This document shows positions 1-7,925 of a DNA stretch of 22,710 bases, one piece after another. This DNA is from Deltaproteobacteria bacterium (lineage in GTDB: Bacteria > SAR324 > NAC60-12): assembly GCA_002716165.1 (NCBI GenBank), contig PAZT01000010.1:1-22710 (forward strand). Reading direction: 5' to 3'. A model generated the notes under the pieces. It was not told the DNA's origin. It worked only from the letters and a program-made list of their open reading frames with translations, and ran no database searches. How positions within the stretch are numbered: the stretch's first letter is position 1; every line of letters starts with the position of its first letter. The position numbers and the translations under genes were made by a program.

Positions 1-1
1 G

Positions 2-163
2 GTTTGTGTTTCGATAATATTTACTTTGTTTGCTGGCTTGTCATGGATGTTAGTTATGAGTAAGGCCTCAGTTTCATTTGCCCTTCCATTTATGTCTATT
101 TCTTATGTGTTAGCGCTAATATTTGGATTTTTCATATTCCATGAAAGTAAAAAAAGCGGTTGA
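2..163 (+). CDS. C-terminal part of an SMR/DMT-like small membrane transporter, truncated
   Basis: Reading frame 2 is open from the window edge to a TGA at 161-163 (53 residues). It encodes two hydrophobic segments separated by a short polar turn. The stretch SKASVSFALPFMSISYVL followed by a Gly-rich helix and FIFHE resembles the third helix and start of the fourth in small multidrug resistance/ArnE-ArnF-type proteins, where a Pro/Ser-rich helix precedes a helix ending in F(G)E. In that family 25-30 more residues, including the last helix, normally follow this glutamate. Here the frame meets charged residues (SKKSG) and stops six codons later. The left end is cut by the window; the right end looks genuinely cut off. 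The assignment to the drug/metabolite transporter superfamily is by eye; substrate is unknown. Confidence 0.5.
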   Translation, partial: VCVSIIFTLFAGLSWMLVMSKASVSFALPFMSISYVLALIFGFFIFHESKKSG

Positions 164-779
164 ATCCCATTTGCTTGAAGGTGCAGATGACCCTAGATTC
201 CCTATGCTGCCTCAGAGACTTGTTGCAGACGTGAGAAAAGTTATGCCTGCTAATGGAATTATTGCATTGGATAATGGTGTATATAAAATCTGGTTTGCAC
301 GAAACTACACGGCTTATGAGCCAAATACTGTTTTACTAGATAATGCTCTTGCTACTATGGGTGCAGGTCTACCTTCCGCAATGGGAGCACATATGGTTTA
401 CCCTGAACGAAAAGTAATGGCAATTTGTGGAGATGGAGGATTCATGATGAATGCTCAGGAACTTGAAACAGCCGTCCGCCTTAAAATGAATTTAATATGC
501 CTTATATTAAGGGATGATTCATATGGAATGATACGATGGAAACAGGCAAACATGGGTTTTGAAGATTTTGGTCTTGAATTCAAAAATCCTGATTTTGTCA
601 AGTTTGCAGAATGCCATGGTGCTATGGGATATCGAGTGGAAAAAACTGATGATTTTGTGCCGTTGATTAAAAAATGTAATAATACACCAGGAGTTCATCT
701 GATTGAACTTCCAGTGGATTATTCTGAAAACGATCGTATTTTGAATCATGAAATTAAGGATCGCAGTCAAAAAATATAA
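141..779 (+). CDS. Acetolactate synthase-like protein, C-terminal ThDP-binding domain only (5'-truncated)
   Basis: The 212 residues match the C-terminal third of large-subunit acetolactate synthases: DNGVYKIWFARNY, LLDNALATMGAGLPSAMGA, the thiamine diphosphate/Mg motif beginning GDGGF, then DDSYGMIRWKQ and a normal-looking end (PVDYSENDRILN). Full-length relatives are about 550-570 residues, with an N-terminal pyrimidine-binding domain that supplies the catalytic glutamate and a central domain. Neither is present, since the frame is closed by TAA at 117-119. I chose ATG 141 over TTG 123 because the six extra residues do not look family-like; neither start has a ribosome-binding site. ThDP enzymes need both the PYR and PP domains, so this is probably a non-functional remnant, or the coding sequence was cut by a deletion or misassembly around base 145. 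It ends 23 bases before the next gene. Confidence 0.7.
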   Translation: MKVKKAVESHLLEGADDPRFPMLPQRLVADVRKVMPANGIIALDNGVYKIWFARNYTAYEPNTVLLDNALATMGAGLPSAMGAHMVYPERKVMAICGDGGFMMNAQELETAVRLKMNLICLILRDDSYGMIRWKQANMGFEDFGLEFKNPDFVKFAECHGAMGYRVEKTDDFVPLIKKCNNTPGVHLIELPVDYSENDRILNHEIKDRSQKI

Positions 780-802
780 ATACTATAAATTATAAAATTG
801 CT

Positions 803-2278
803 TTGATTGAAAAGTATAATCTTTGTGTGATCGGTGGCGGACCATCTGGATATGCTGCAGCAATGCGTGCTGTAGACTTTGAAAAATCAGTTTTGCTTGT
901 AGAGAAAGACCGAATTGGAGGAGCAGGAATATTCGATGGAGCTCTTTCTTCAAAAACCTTTTGGGAAATTTCAAAAGAATTTGCCTCATTCTGCAAAAAA
1001 ATGCGCCATTATGGTTTGAGTGAACCAAATGTAAATTTTAATAATGTTTTACAGGAAGTAAATGATGCAGTTTTGGAAAGGTCTAATCAATTGAATGAAC
1101 ACCTCCAAAAGATAATACATCAGCGTCCAGACCATTTCTATTATTTAAAAGGGAATGCCAGTTTGTTGAACAAAAATGAGATTGTGGTAAAAACTGATAA
1201 TGGTTGTCAAAAAGTAATTGCAGAAAATATAATTATTGCTACCGGGAGTCGCCCACGAAAAATTGATACTATCCCTTTTGATGAAGAAATAATAATGACT
1301 AGTGACGGGATTAGTTCACTCAAGGAATTTCCTGAAAGTCTTGTGATTCTTGGGGCAGGAGTTATCGGGTGCGAGTTTGCCACGATTTTTTCAAATTTTG
1401 GTAAAACGAATGTCCATCTTATCTCAAAAGACGAACGTATACTTCCGTTCGAAGACGCAGATATGGCTCTGGCAATTGAAAAAAATCTGGAGGCTAATGG
1501 AGTATTGATTCATAGGTCTTCAAAGCTGGACAAAATGGAAATTGTTGATGGGCAGGTTGAGTATTTAATAGAACACCCTGATGGAGAAAGAGAAAGTTTT
1601 CACGCTGAAAAAGCTCTTGTTTCAGTGGGAAGGATACCAAATATAGAAAACACGGGTTTGCTAGAAATTGGGATTGAACTCAGTAAATCTGGTCATATTA
1701 TTGATAATGATACACAAACTAGTTGTTCAAATATTTACGCTGTTGGTGATATTACGGCAGATATCGCATTGGTAAATGTGGGAGAACTGGAAGGGCGACA
1801 TGCAGTTGAAAAAATCTTCGGTGAGCCTAAAAGACCAATAATTTACAAAAATATTTCAACTATTATGTTTCTCAATCCTGAAGTAGCAGGAGTAGGAATG
1901 AACGAACAGCAAGCACAAAAATCTGGAATCAACTACCGTGTTGCAATTTTTGATTTTCGCTGTATACCAAGGGCAGTGGCAATGCGCAATACTGAGGGTT
2001 TTTTCAAAATCCTAGTTACAGATGATGAAAAGATGCAAGTGCTTGGAATGAGAGCAGTTGGAGAACACGCATCCAGTGCAATTCAAGCCGTTGCTTTGTT
2101 GATTGCTACAAATAAAGGCATAGAAGAATTGGCAGAATTGATTCACCCACACCCGTCAATTATTGAAGGAATACAAGAATGTATACGGGTTCTATTAGGA
2201 AAGTCTATTTACAAACCTGATATTTTTGTGGATTATCTTGTATATAGATGTTTTAGAAATGGTGAATTCGTAGAATGA
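803..2278 (+). CDS. FAD-dependent pyridine nucleotide oxidoreductase, lipoamide dehydrogenase fold, lacking the redox disulfide
   Basis: The 491-residue protein has the full class I flavoprotein disulfide reductase layout. An N-terminal FAD site GGGPSG is at 11-16, ATGSRPR at 146-152, and a second Rossmann motif GAGVIGCE near 184-191. GDITAD (315-320) contacts FAD, and a dimerisation domain carries the His-Glu pair in HPHPSIIE (448-455). The segment that should read GGTCLNVGCIPSK instead reads GGAGIFDGALSSK (39-51). Both catalytic cysteines are therefore replaced, by Gly42 and Ala47. The protein is probably not a lipoamide, glutathione or mercuric reductase. A transhydrogenase (SthA-like) or quinone-reducing role is possible, since some family members work without the disulfide. 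The start is TTG, the only conventional start after the upstream in-frame stop at 755-757. Cytoplasmic. Confidence 0.8.
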   Translation: MIEKYNLCVIGGGPSGYAAAMRAVDFEKSVLLVEKDRIGGAGIFDGALSSKTFWEISKEFASFCKKMRHYGLSEPNVNFNNVLQEVNDAVLERSNQLNEHLQKIIHQRPDHFYYLKGNASLLNKNEIVVKTDNGCQKVIAENIIIATGSRPRKIDTIPFDEEIIMTSDGISSLKEFPESLVILGAGVIGCEFATIFSNFGKTNVHLISKDERILPFEDADMALAIEKNLEANGVLIHRSSKLDKMEIVDGQVEYLIEHPDGERESFHAEKALVSVGRIPNIENTGLLEIGIELSKSGHIIDNDTQTSCSNIYAVGDITADIALVNVGELEGRHAVEKIFGEPKRPIIYKNISTIMFLNPEVAGVGMNEQQAQKSGINYRVAIFDFRCIPRAVAMRNTEGFFKILVTDDEKMQVLGMRAVGEHASSAIQAVALLIATNKGIEELAELIHPHPSIIEGIQECIRVLLGKSIYKPDIFVDYLVYRCFRNGEFVE

Positions 2279-2490
2279 ATTTTCTTTTAATTTGTATAAA
2301 AAATTAGCGGAAAATTTTAAATACTTTGGCTTTCAATTGAAATAAAATTAAATATTTTAGTTAAAAGTTCTGTAAAGAATATTTAAATTTTGTTTTACTA
2401 TGAATCTACAGGTCTGATATAGCTTTGAAAAAATAATGGTAATCATTGCAGCAAAATTTTTCTGAATTATTTATGATCTTCATATTTGAA
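2279..2490. other. AT-rich convergent intergenic gap
   Basis: The flavoprotein gene (plus strand) and lspA (minus strand) end facing each other across 212 bases of very AT-rich sequence. I see only weak A/T-only inverted repeats (for example AAAATT and AATTTT around 2300-2320) and no GC-rich hairpin with a T run. No ORF or RNA gene is evident. Confidence 0.5.
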
Positions 2491-3015
2491 TCAAATCGAC
2501 TTGGAAGATTCACCAATTTTTTTATTGAATATTAATGGAATGATAAAGAATACTACCCCAACACTAATGAAACAATCAGCAAAGTTGTTGACAAAAAAAC
2601 TCGTTTCGTACCAGCGAAAGTGGAAGAAATCTGTTACGTATCCGTACACTACACGATCAATTAAATTTCCTGCAGCCCCAGGAATTACACAGGTCAACCC
2701 TGACCGTGTGAAAAAATCTAGTTCAAACCAGTATCTGGTTAGGTAGTAAAGCATAGCCACCGTTGCTACTAATGAAACTCCAACTAACAATGGGATTCTA
2801 ATAGCGTCTGGATAATCTGCTAAGAAACTAAAGCTTACACCCCTGTTCTGAACATGGGTTAGATCCAAAAAATTTTTTAACAGCCTGCTAGTTTCATATA
2901 AAGGTATATTGCTCCTAACCCAAATTTTTGCAACAAGATCTAAAGTCAAAAAAACAATCATAACTAATAAACACATCCTGAACGAAGGTGATTTAATTTT
3001 CTTAAAAAAACTCAA
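2491..3015 (-). CDS. lspA: Lipoprotein signal peptidase (signal peptidase II)
   Basis: LspA cleaves signal peptides from diacylglyceryl-modified prolipoproteins in the inner membrane. The 174 residues contain four hydrophobic helices and the family motifs. These are an early Asp-Lys pair (DLVAK, 26-30), VQNRGVSFSFL (55-65), GAAGNLIDR with catalytic Asp120, and NNFADCFISVG with the second catalytic Asp147. The predicted start is TTG at 3013-3015, four bases after the hisS stop, which suggests translational coupling. An ATG at codon 14 is possible, but it would leave few residues before the first helix and its AGG is immediately adjacent with no spacing. It is the last gene of the minus-strand run that begins at pgsA. 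Length is normal for the family (about 160-175). Confidence 0.93.
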   Translation of the reverse strand: MSFFKKIKSPSFRMCLLVMIVFLTLDLVAKIWVRSNIPLYETSRLLKNFLDLTHVQNRGVSFSFLADYPDAIRIPLLVGVSLVATVAMLYYLTRYWFELDFFTRSGLTCVIPGAAGNLIDRVVYGYVTDFFHFRWYETSFFVNNFADCFISVGVVFFIIPLIFNKKIGESSKSI

Positions 3016-3019
3016 TTGA

Positions 3020-4294
3020 TTACTCTGCTATAGAAATTAAGTCAGTAATTTTAACTGGTTTCTGTTCATGAAGAATCATATCCCTAATTACAACCTTATC
3101 TTCAGTTAATTCCTCTGGAAAGAGCAGAATCGCTTTTTCAGCACCAGATTCATTAGCGTGCCGCATGGTCTTTTTCATTTTCTTCATGGTGAAATTGCAG
3201 TCAACAACATATCCTTGCATTCGTAAATCAGCCGCTATCTTTAATGCTATTCCTACCTGTTCACTGGCGAAAGGTATAATAGTATAGTCTAATTTTCTAG
3301 GAAGTTCTGGTAAACGTCCCAAATCTCTTAATACGTCCAAAGCAACAACATCACCAAATCCAAATCCTACTGCAGGTACTGTTTCACCTCCGAATGCAGA
3401 CAGCAAAGAATCGTATCGTCCCCCACCACAAATTGCACGATGCTTTTTATCTGGGCTATTAACTTCAAAAACTGCTCCTGTGTAATAAGAAAGTCCTCTT
3501 ACAATAGAGATATCAAATTTCAGATATGCTGAGTATCCTGCAGCATCCATAATATCTATCAATCTATGCAACTGCTCAACTCCAGTAGTATCGTTCAAGT
3601 TTTTTTCAAGATCCTTTAAATCTGTGTTAGAAAGATAATCATTTAGCATTCCAACTTGTTTCTCAGACATCCCCAAATTCTCCAACATATCTAGTAATGC
3701 TTCTGAAGAAATTTTATCACGTTTATCTAGTATGACCATAACTTTGCTATGAAGATCATCAGGAACATTAATTTGGTTTAAAATCGCATTTACGATCCGA
3801 CGATCACTGATAAAAATATTAAATTCTTTTTTTGTAAGTCCTAAAGATTCACAGGCTGAAATCAGGAGTAATAAAATTTCTGCCTCTGCCAAAATATCTG
3901 GTTGACCTATAATGTCAGCGTTCCACTGAAAGTGCTCACGCCGTCTACCTTTTGTCATTCTTTCATAACGAAAACATTGAGGTATTGAAAACCACTTTAT
4001 CGGGAAGGATAATGATTTATTATGCTGAAGAATAAGCCTTGCAAGTGAAGGAGTCATTTCTGGCCGCAAGGCTAATCTTCTTCCACTCTTGTCCTCAAAA
4101 CTAAATAGCTGCTTGCTGATTTCATCACCTGCTTTACGAATATAGAGATTCTCATGTTCTAGAACACAAGTATCATATTCTTCAAAACCAGCCTGAACTG
4201 ACGCTCTTCGCCAGATTTCAAATAACCAGTTACGTAATCGCATATCTTCCGGAAAGAAGTCCCGAGTACCCTTAACAGGCTGCAAATCAGTCAT
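3020..4294 (-). CDS. hisS: Histidyl-tRNA synthetase
   Basis: This class II aminoacyl-tRNA synthetase charges tRNA-His. The 424-residue protein carries motif 1 beginning KGTRDF (8-13) and motif 2 from FRYERMTKGRRREHFQ (108-123) to NADIIG. The histidine-specific RGLSYYTG is at 266-273, and motif 3 (VPAVGFGFGDVV) precedes a C-terminal anticodon-binding domain. Length is typical of bacterial HisS. ATG 4292-4294 is followed by the expected TDLQPVKGTRDF N-terminus. The gene follows the uracil-DNA glycosylase by 37 bases and runs almost directly into lspA, so the three are probably co-transcribed. No T-box or other leader is visible upstream. Confidence 0.97.
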   Translation of the reverse strand: MTDLQPVKGTRDFFPEDMRLRNWLFEIWRRASVQAGFEEYDTCVLEHENLYIRKAGDEISKQLFSFEDKSGRRLALRPEMTPSLARLILQHNKSLSFPIKWFSIPQCFRYERMTKGRRREHFQWNADIIGQPDILAEAEILLLLISACESLGLTKKEFNIFISDRRIVNAILNQINVPDDLHSKVMVILDKRDKISSEALLDMLENLGMSEKQVGMLNDYLSNTDLKDLEKNLNDTTGVEQLHRLIDIMDAAGYSAYLKFDISIVRGLSYYTGAVFEVNSPDKKHRAICGGGRYDSLLSAFGGETVPAVGFGFGDVVALDVLRDLGRLPELPRKLDYTIIPFASEQVGIALKIAADLRMQGYVVDCNFTMKKMKKTMRHANESGAEKAILLFPEELTEDKVVIRDMILHEQKPVKITDLISIAE

Positions 4295-4331
4295 ATCTTT
4301 TAATTAATTTCTCATTTAAATTTTTTTTCAT

Positions 4332-5243
4332 TCAACTCTGTGTAATTTTAAAAGTGAATTCCATAATCATTTTAAAATCATCCCATGCTAGAGGCATTGC
4401 TGTACGATTACGCAAGAGATAAGAAGGATGAAATGTTGGAATTATTTTCCATTTTTCATACTGTTTCATCTTTCCGCGTGCTTTGGTGATGCCGGGTGCG
4501 TCAGGAATGAATGTTTTTGTTGGGATGTTACCAAGAGTTACAATTAATTTTGGATTCAAAATTTCTATTTGCTGTTTGATAATTGGCAGGCAGCAGGAAA
4601 TTTCTGCTGGAGTGGGATTTCTGTTACCAGGAGGACGACATTTTACAATATTTGTGATATATACATCATCACGTTCTATCCCTATAGCGCTTATCATTTT
4701 TGTAAGTAACTTCCCAGCCCGTCCCACAAAAGGTTCGCCCTGAACATCCTCATCTGCTCCGGGTCCTTCGCCAATGAAAATTACTGGAGGATTTGAAAGA
4801 CCACTGCCAAAAACTAGTTTCTTTCTGGTTACTCCTAAAGCACAATTTTGGCATGATCTATACTTTTCAAGAATTTTAGAAAGTGATACGGATTTTATTT
4901 GAGAATCCTCCAGATTCGTTGTTTGATCAAAATTATGGTTTATGTTTTTTTGTTTTAAATTATGAATACTATTTTTATCAACCTTAACTGATTTTTCAGT
5001 AATCAAATCTATTTCAGGAAGCTCTTCTATATTTTCTTTATACTTTTGAAGTTTTTTAGTTGTTATATTTTCGCGTGGTTCACTAGAAATTACATTTTCT
5101 TTAGAGATTATTTCTTCTAAACCATTGATTACACTTTTTACCTCTAAGCCAGGTAGTGCTTTAATATTAAGGTATTTTATTCCTTTCTGATTCAGAAAAT
5201 ACAACTGATTTGCAATTTGAATCAGTAAAGCTGAATAATCCAA
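4332..5243 (-). CDS. Family 4 uracil-DNA glycosylase with an N-terminal extension
   Basis: The enzyme removes uracil from DNA to start base-excision repair. The C-terminal part (residues 125-303) has the family 4 signatures: motif A GEGPGADEDVQG (158-169), KCRPPGNRNPTP (201-212) and the HPSYLLR active-site loop (272-278). Four Fe-S ligands are in place, Cys131, Cys134, Cys202 and Cys218. The 16-residue spacing of the last two matches the Thermus enzyme. About 120 residues precede this domain: a short helical start, then a Lys/Asn/Glu-rich low-complexity linker. Such tails occur in this family and resemble phage SPO1 DNA polymerase-related proteins; their role is unclear. TTG at 5241-5243 is the only start between the upstream in-frame stop and the domain. 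The gene lies between hslU and hisS. Confidence 0.92.
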   Translation of the reverse strand: MDYSALLIQIANQLYFLNQKGIKYLNIKALPGLEVKSVINGLEEIISKENVISSEPRENITTKKLQKYKENIEELPEIDLITEKSVKVDKNSIHNLKQKNINHNFDQTTNLEDSQIKSVSLSKILEKYRSCQNCALGVTRKKLVFGSGLSNPPVIFIGEGPGADEDVQGEPFVGRAGKLLTKMISAIGIERDDVYITNIVKCRPPGNRNPTPAEISCCLPIIKQQIEILNPKLIVTLGNIPTKTFIPDAPGITKARGKMKQYEKWKIIPTFHPSYLLRNRTAMPLAWDDFKMIMEFTFKITQS

Positions 5244-5278
5244 ATTAATATCTAGTGAAGTGTTACTATATCAACTGA

Positions 5279-5305
5279 TTGAAGATTTACTAAAATTTTC
5301 TTCAA
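5279..5305. repeat. 7-bp inverted repeat in the hslU-uracil glycosylase gap
   Basis: TTGAAGA (5279-5285) and TCTTCAA (5299-5305) are perfect complements around a 13-base A/T loop. There is no T tract on either side, so it is not a classical terminator. It might be a weak RNA hairpin between two co-directional genes or chance in AT-rich sequence. Confidence 0.3.
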
Positions 5306-5363
5306 AATATTTCAAATTAATATAGTCAAATTATAATATGAATTAAATTATGCAGATTTAAGA

Positions 5364-6719
5364 CTACAATATGTATCTGCTCAAATCCTGATTTTTCAAC
5401 AAGTTTGAGAGTCGGCTTTGAATATATTTTGGAGTAACTGAAATTTTTTGATCCATCAAATCAGGAGCTGTAAAACTTACTTCTTCTAGCAATTGCTCCA
5501 TAACTGTGTGAAGTCTTCGGGCACCAATATTTTCAGAATCCTCATTTATTTGACAAGCAATTTCAGCTATTTTGTCAATTGCGTCTTTAGTAAATTCTAG
5601 TTTTACTCCTTCAGTTTTCATAAGGGCAGTATATTGAACTATCAGCGCATTTTTTGGTTCAGTAAGGATACGAACGAAATCTTTTTTGTTTAGCGAAAGT
5701 AGTTCCACTCTTATAGGAAACCGTCCCTGCAGTTCTGGTATCATATCAGACGGTTTTGTTAAATGGAAAGCACCTGCGGCAATAAATAGAATATGGTCAG
5801 TTTGAACCGGTCCATATTTTGTGTTTACTGTGGACCCTTCTACAATTGGTAACAGATCACGCTGCACTCCTTCTCTAGAAACATCGGGACCTTGAGAATG
5901 GCTTCGACGTGATGCAATCTTATCAACCTCATCCAAAAATATAATTCCGCTTTGTTCAACTCGCTTTACAGCTTCCCTAGAAACTTCCTCCATATCTATA
6001 AGCTTTCCTACTTCCTCCTTTTGTAAGATATTACGTGCGTCTTCAATGCTAACACGGCGTCGCTTAGATTGCTTTGGCATCATGTTAGTAAGCATATCAC
6101 GAATGTTTAAATCCATATTGTCATTCATAGAAATAGGCATGAATTCCATGACTGCACCAGAAGGTCTCTCAGTAACATCTAGTTCAACAATTCTTTGATC
6201 TAATTCACCGGAACGAAGTTTTTTACGGAATTTTTCTCTTGTAGGATTTGGTGTCCCCCCCGCCTCAGAATTATCCTCTTTGTCTCCTACAGGAGGAAGT
6301 AATAGATTAAGGAGCCTCTCTTCGACCATCTCTCTTGCAGCCTCCTGTTTACGTTCCATTTGTTCCTGTCGAACCATGTTAACAGAGTTATCCGTTAAAT
6401 CTCGAATCATCGATTCAACATCTCGTCCCACGTAACCAACTTCAGTAAATTTTGATGCTTCTACTTTTATAAATGGAGCATTTACAAGTCTGGAAATACG
6501 CCTAGCAATTTCAGTTTTACCTATACCAGTTGCACCAATCATGATTATATTTTTTGGCAAAATTTCATCTTTTAAGTCTTCCCCTAGTTGCAGTCTTCTC
6601 CAGCGATTGCGTAAAGCAATTGCAACAGCTTTCTTTGCATCAGTTTGACCAATGATATATCTATCAAGTGCATCAACTGTCTCCTGCGGTGTCATATTAT
6701 TTTCGGTTGGTGTTATCAT
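5364..6719 (-). CDS. hslU: ATP-dependent protease ATPase subunit HslU
   Basis: HslU is the AAA+ unfoldase hexamer that feeds substrates to the HslV peptidase in the cytoplasm. The 451 residues include YIIGQ near the N-terminus, Walker A GATGIGKT (62-69; Pro of the usual GPTGVGKT is Ala), and the pore loop GYVG (95-98). A long charged I-domain (about 112-240) follows, then Walker B IIFLDEVDK (259-267) and the C-terminal tail DLSRYIL, which in the family inserts into HslV. The ATG at 6717-6719 lies four bases after the hslV stop. A second ATG at codon 9 matches the E. coli start (MTPQETV versus MTPREIV) and is an equally good choice. A run of seven G on the coding strand falls in the I-domain. 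Confidence 0.97.
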   Translation of the reverse strand: MITPTENNMTPQETVDALDRYIIGQTDAKKAVAIALRNRWRRLQLGEDLKDEILPKNIIMIGATGIGKTEIARRISRLVNAPFIKVEASKFTEVGYVGRDVESMIRDLTDNSVNMVRQEQMERKQEAAREMVEERLLNLLLPPVGDKEDNSEAGGTPNPTREKFRKKLRSGELDQRIVELDVTERPSGAVMEFMPISMNDNMDLNIRDMLTNMMPKQSKRRRVSIEDARNILQKEEVGKLIDMEEVSREAVKRVEQSGIIFLDEVDKIASRRSHSQGPDVSREGVQRDLLPIVEGSTVNTKYGPVQTDHILFIAAGAFHLTKPSDMIPELQGRFPIRVELLSLNKKDFVRILTEPKNALIVQYTALMKTEGVKLEFTKDAIDKIAEIACQINEDSENIGARRLHTVMEQLLEEVSFTAPDLMDQKISVTPKYIQSRLSNLLKNQDLSRYIL

Positions 6720-6723
6720 GATT

Positions 6724-7245
6724 TTAGAATTTCAATTCTTCAAAGGTTATTTTGTCATTGGTATAGATACAAATATCAGCAGCTATTTTCATTGATTTTT
6801 CTGCAATTTCCTTCGGACTTAGTTTAGTATCAATTAAAGCTCTGGCTGCAGCTAGAGCGTACATTCCACCAGAACCAATTCCAATAAGTCCGTCATCTGG
6901 TTCAATCACATCTCCGTTTCCAGAAATTATAAGAGAGGCTTCTGAACTTGAAACAGCGAGTAATGCTTCAAGATTTCGCAGCATTTTGTCAGTTCGCCAT
7001 TCTTTTGCAAGTTCAACTGCTGAGCGCAGCAATTTACCATTGTATTGCTCGAGTTTTTCATCAAATTTTTCAAAAAGTGTAAAAGCATCTGCTGTGGATC
7101 CGGCAAAACCTGCTATAACCTTGCCGTCAAATGTGTTACGCAATTTTCGGGCAGACGGCTTCATTACAGTATTATGCATAGATACCTGTCCGTCTCCTGC
7201 CATTACAACCGAATTACCTTTGCGTACGCTTAGAATTGTTGTCAT
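6724..7245 (-). CDS. hslV: ATP-dependent protease peptidase subunit HslV
   Basis: HslV is the threonine peptidase of the HslUV complex, related to proteasome beta subunits. Its nucleophile is the Thr exposed after Met removal, so the protein must begin MTT. The ATG at 7243-7245 gives MTTILSVRKGN, close to the E. coli MTTIVSVRR. The frame stays open upstream to a TTG at 7332, but that would add 29 residues, bury the catalytic Thr2 and has no ribosome-binding site, so I reject it. The rest (AGDGQVSMHNTVMK, AGFAGSTADAFTLFE, EWRTDKMLRNLEA, GIGSGG) is conserved along the full 173 residues. It is followed directly by hslU; the pair is surely co-transcribed. The 125-base gap before it could hold a promoter, though none is clear. 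Confidence 0.97.
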   Translation of the reverse strand: MTTILSVRKGNSVVMAGDGQVSMHNTVMKPSARKLRNTFDGKVIAGFAGSTADAFTLFEKFDEKLEQYNGKLLRSAVELAKEWRTDKMLRNLEALLAVSSSEASLIISGNGDVIEPDDGLIGIGSGGMYALAAARALIDTKLSPKEIAEKSMKIAADICIYTNDKITFEELKF

Positions 7246-7370
7246 AAAATAAATTTCATAAAGTTCACTAATTTTGCGAAATACTATTTTACCAGTTGGA
7301 AAGGTATTGTCCAGACGAGAGATGCGTTCCAAGCAAATGCTAGATGACTATCGGTCAATTAAATATTTTG

Positions 7371-7925
7371 TTAATTATGCAAATAAGAAATAATATATTT
7401 ATAACCGCTCCAAAGAGATATACCGGTCGCAATCCAAAGCATCACAATCCCTATTTCATGACAAGGTAGTCCGATTGTTTTGTAATGAATGATTAGAAAC
7501 CCAACTGCTAACATCTGGATTATTGTTTTACTTTTTCCTCCACTGCTAGCTTCAATTACTACTCCTTCTGCAGATGCAATTGACCTTAATCCGTTAATTA
7601 CCAATTCTCTAGCTATTATGATCACTGTCAAATAAGCAGGGGCTCTTTCCATTGCAACCAGTAGAATCAGTAAAGAACAAATTAATATTTTGTCTGCGAC
7701 AGGATCTAGCAGTTTTCCTATCTTAGTTGCTTTTCCCTGATGTCTTGCAATCACGCCATCCCAATAGTCAGTCATACAGGCAATAAAAAAAACTAACCAT
7801 GTTCCTAAGAGAATCCATTGATCGTCTTCCCCGATAACTATTCCCGTATAAATAAATGGGACCAATGCCATGCGGAGAGTGGTCAAGTGATTCGCTGTAA
7901 GCCATTTTGAAAAAAAAGCAACCAT
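7371..7925 (-). CDS. pgsA: CDP-diacylglycerol-glycerol-3-phosphate 3-phosphatidyltransferase
   Basis: PgsA makes phosphatidylglycerol phosphate from CDP-diacylglycerol and glycerol-3-phosphate in the inner membrane. The CDP-alcohol phosphotransferase signature D-x2-DG-x2-AR-x8-G-x3-D-x3-D is perfect (Asp53, Asp56, Asp74, Asp78 in the numbering used here). It lies in a 184-residue protein with several transmembrane helices. Further family sequence includes IIARELVINGLRS and a Gly-Lys-rich loop (SSGGKSKTIIQM). I chose ATG 7923-7925 because AGGA lies five bases upstream and the N-terminus is then short, as in the family. The frame also extends to a TTG at 7956-7958 (11 more residues) with no ribosome-binding site. 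It is the first gene of the minus-strand run and is divergent from hemA. Confidence 0.93.
   Translation of the reverse strand: MVAFFSKWLTANHLTTLRMALVPFIYTGIVIGEDDQWILLGTWLVFFIACMTDYWDGVIARHQGKATKIGKLLDPVADKILICSLLILLVAMERAPAYLTVIIIARELVINGLRSIASAEGVVIEASSGGKSKTIIQMLAVGFLIIHYKTIGLPCHEIGIVMLWIATGISLWSGYKYIISYLHN

Noticed and set aside
2486..2746. Plus-strand ORF of 86 codons
   Set aside because: It is the antisense shadow of lspA, whose protein carries all catalytic motifs on the other strand.
4483..4743. Plus-strand ORF of 86 codons
   Set aside because: It is antisense to the conserved part of the uracil-DNA glycosylase and has no ribosome-binding site or family resemblance.
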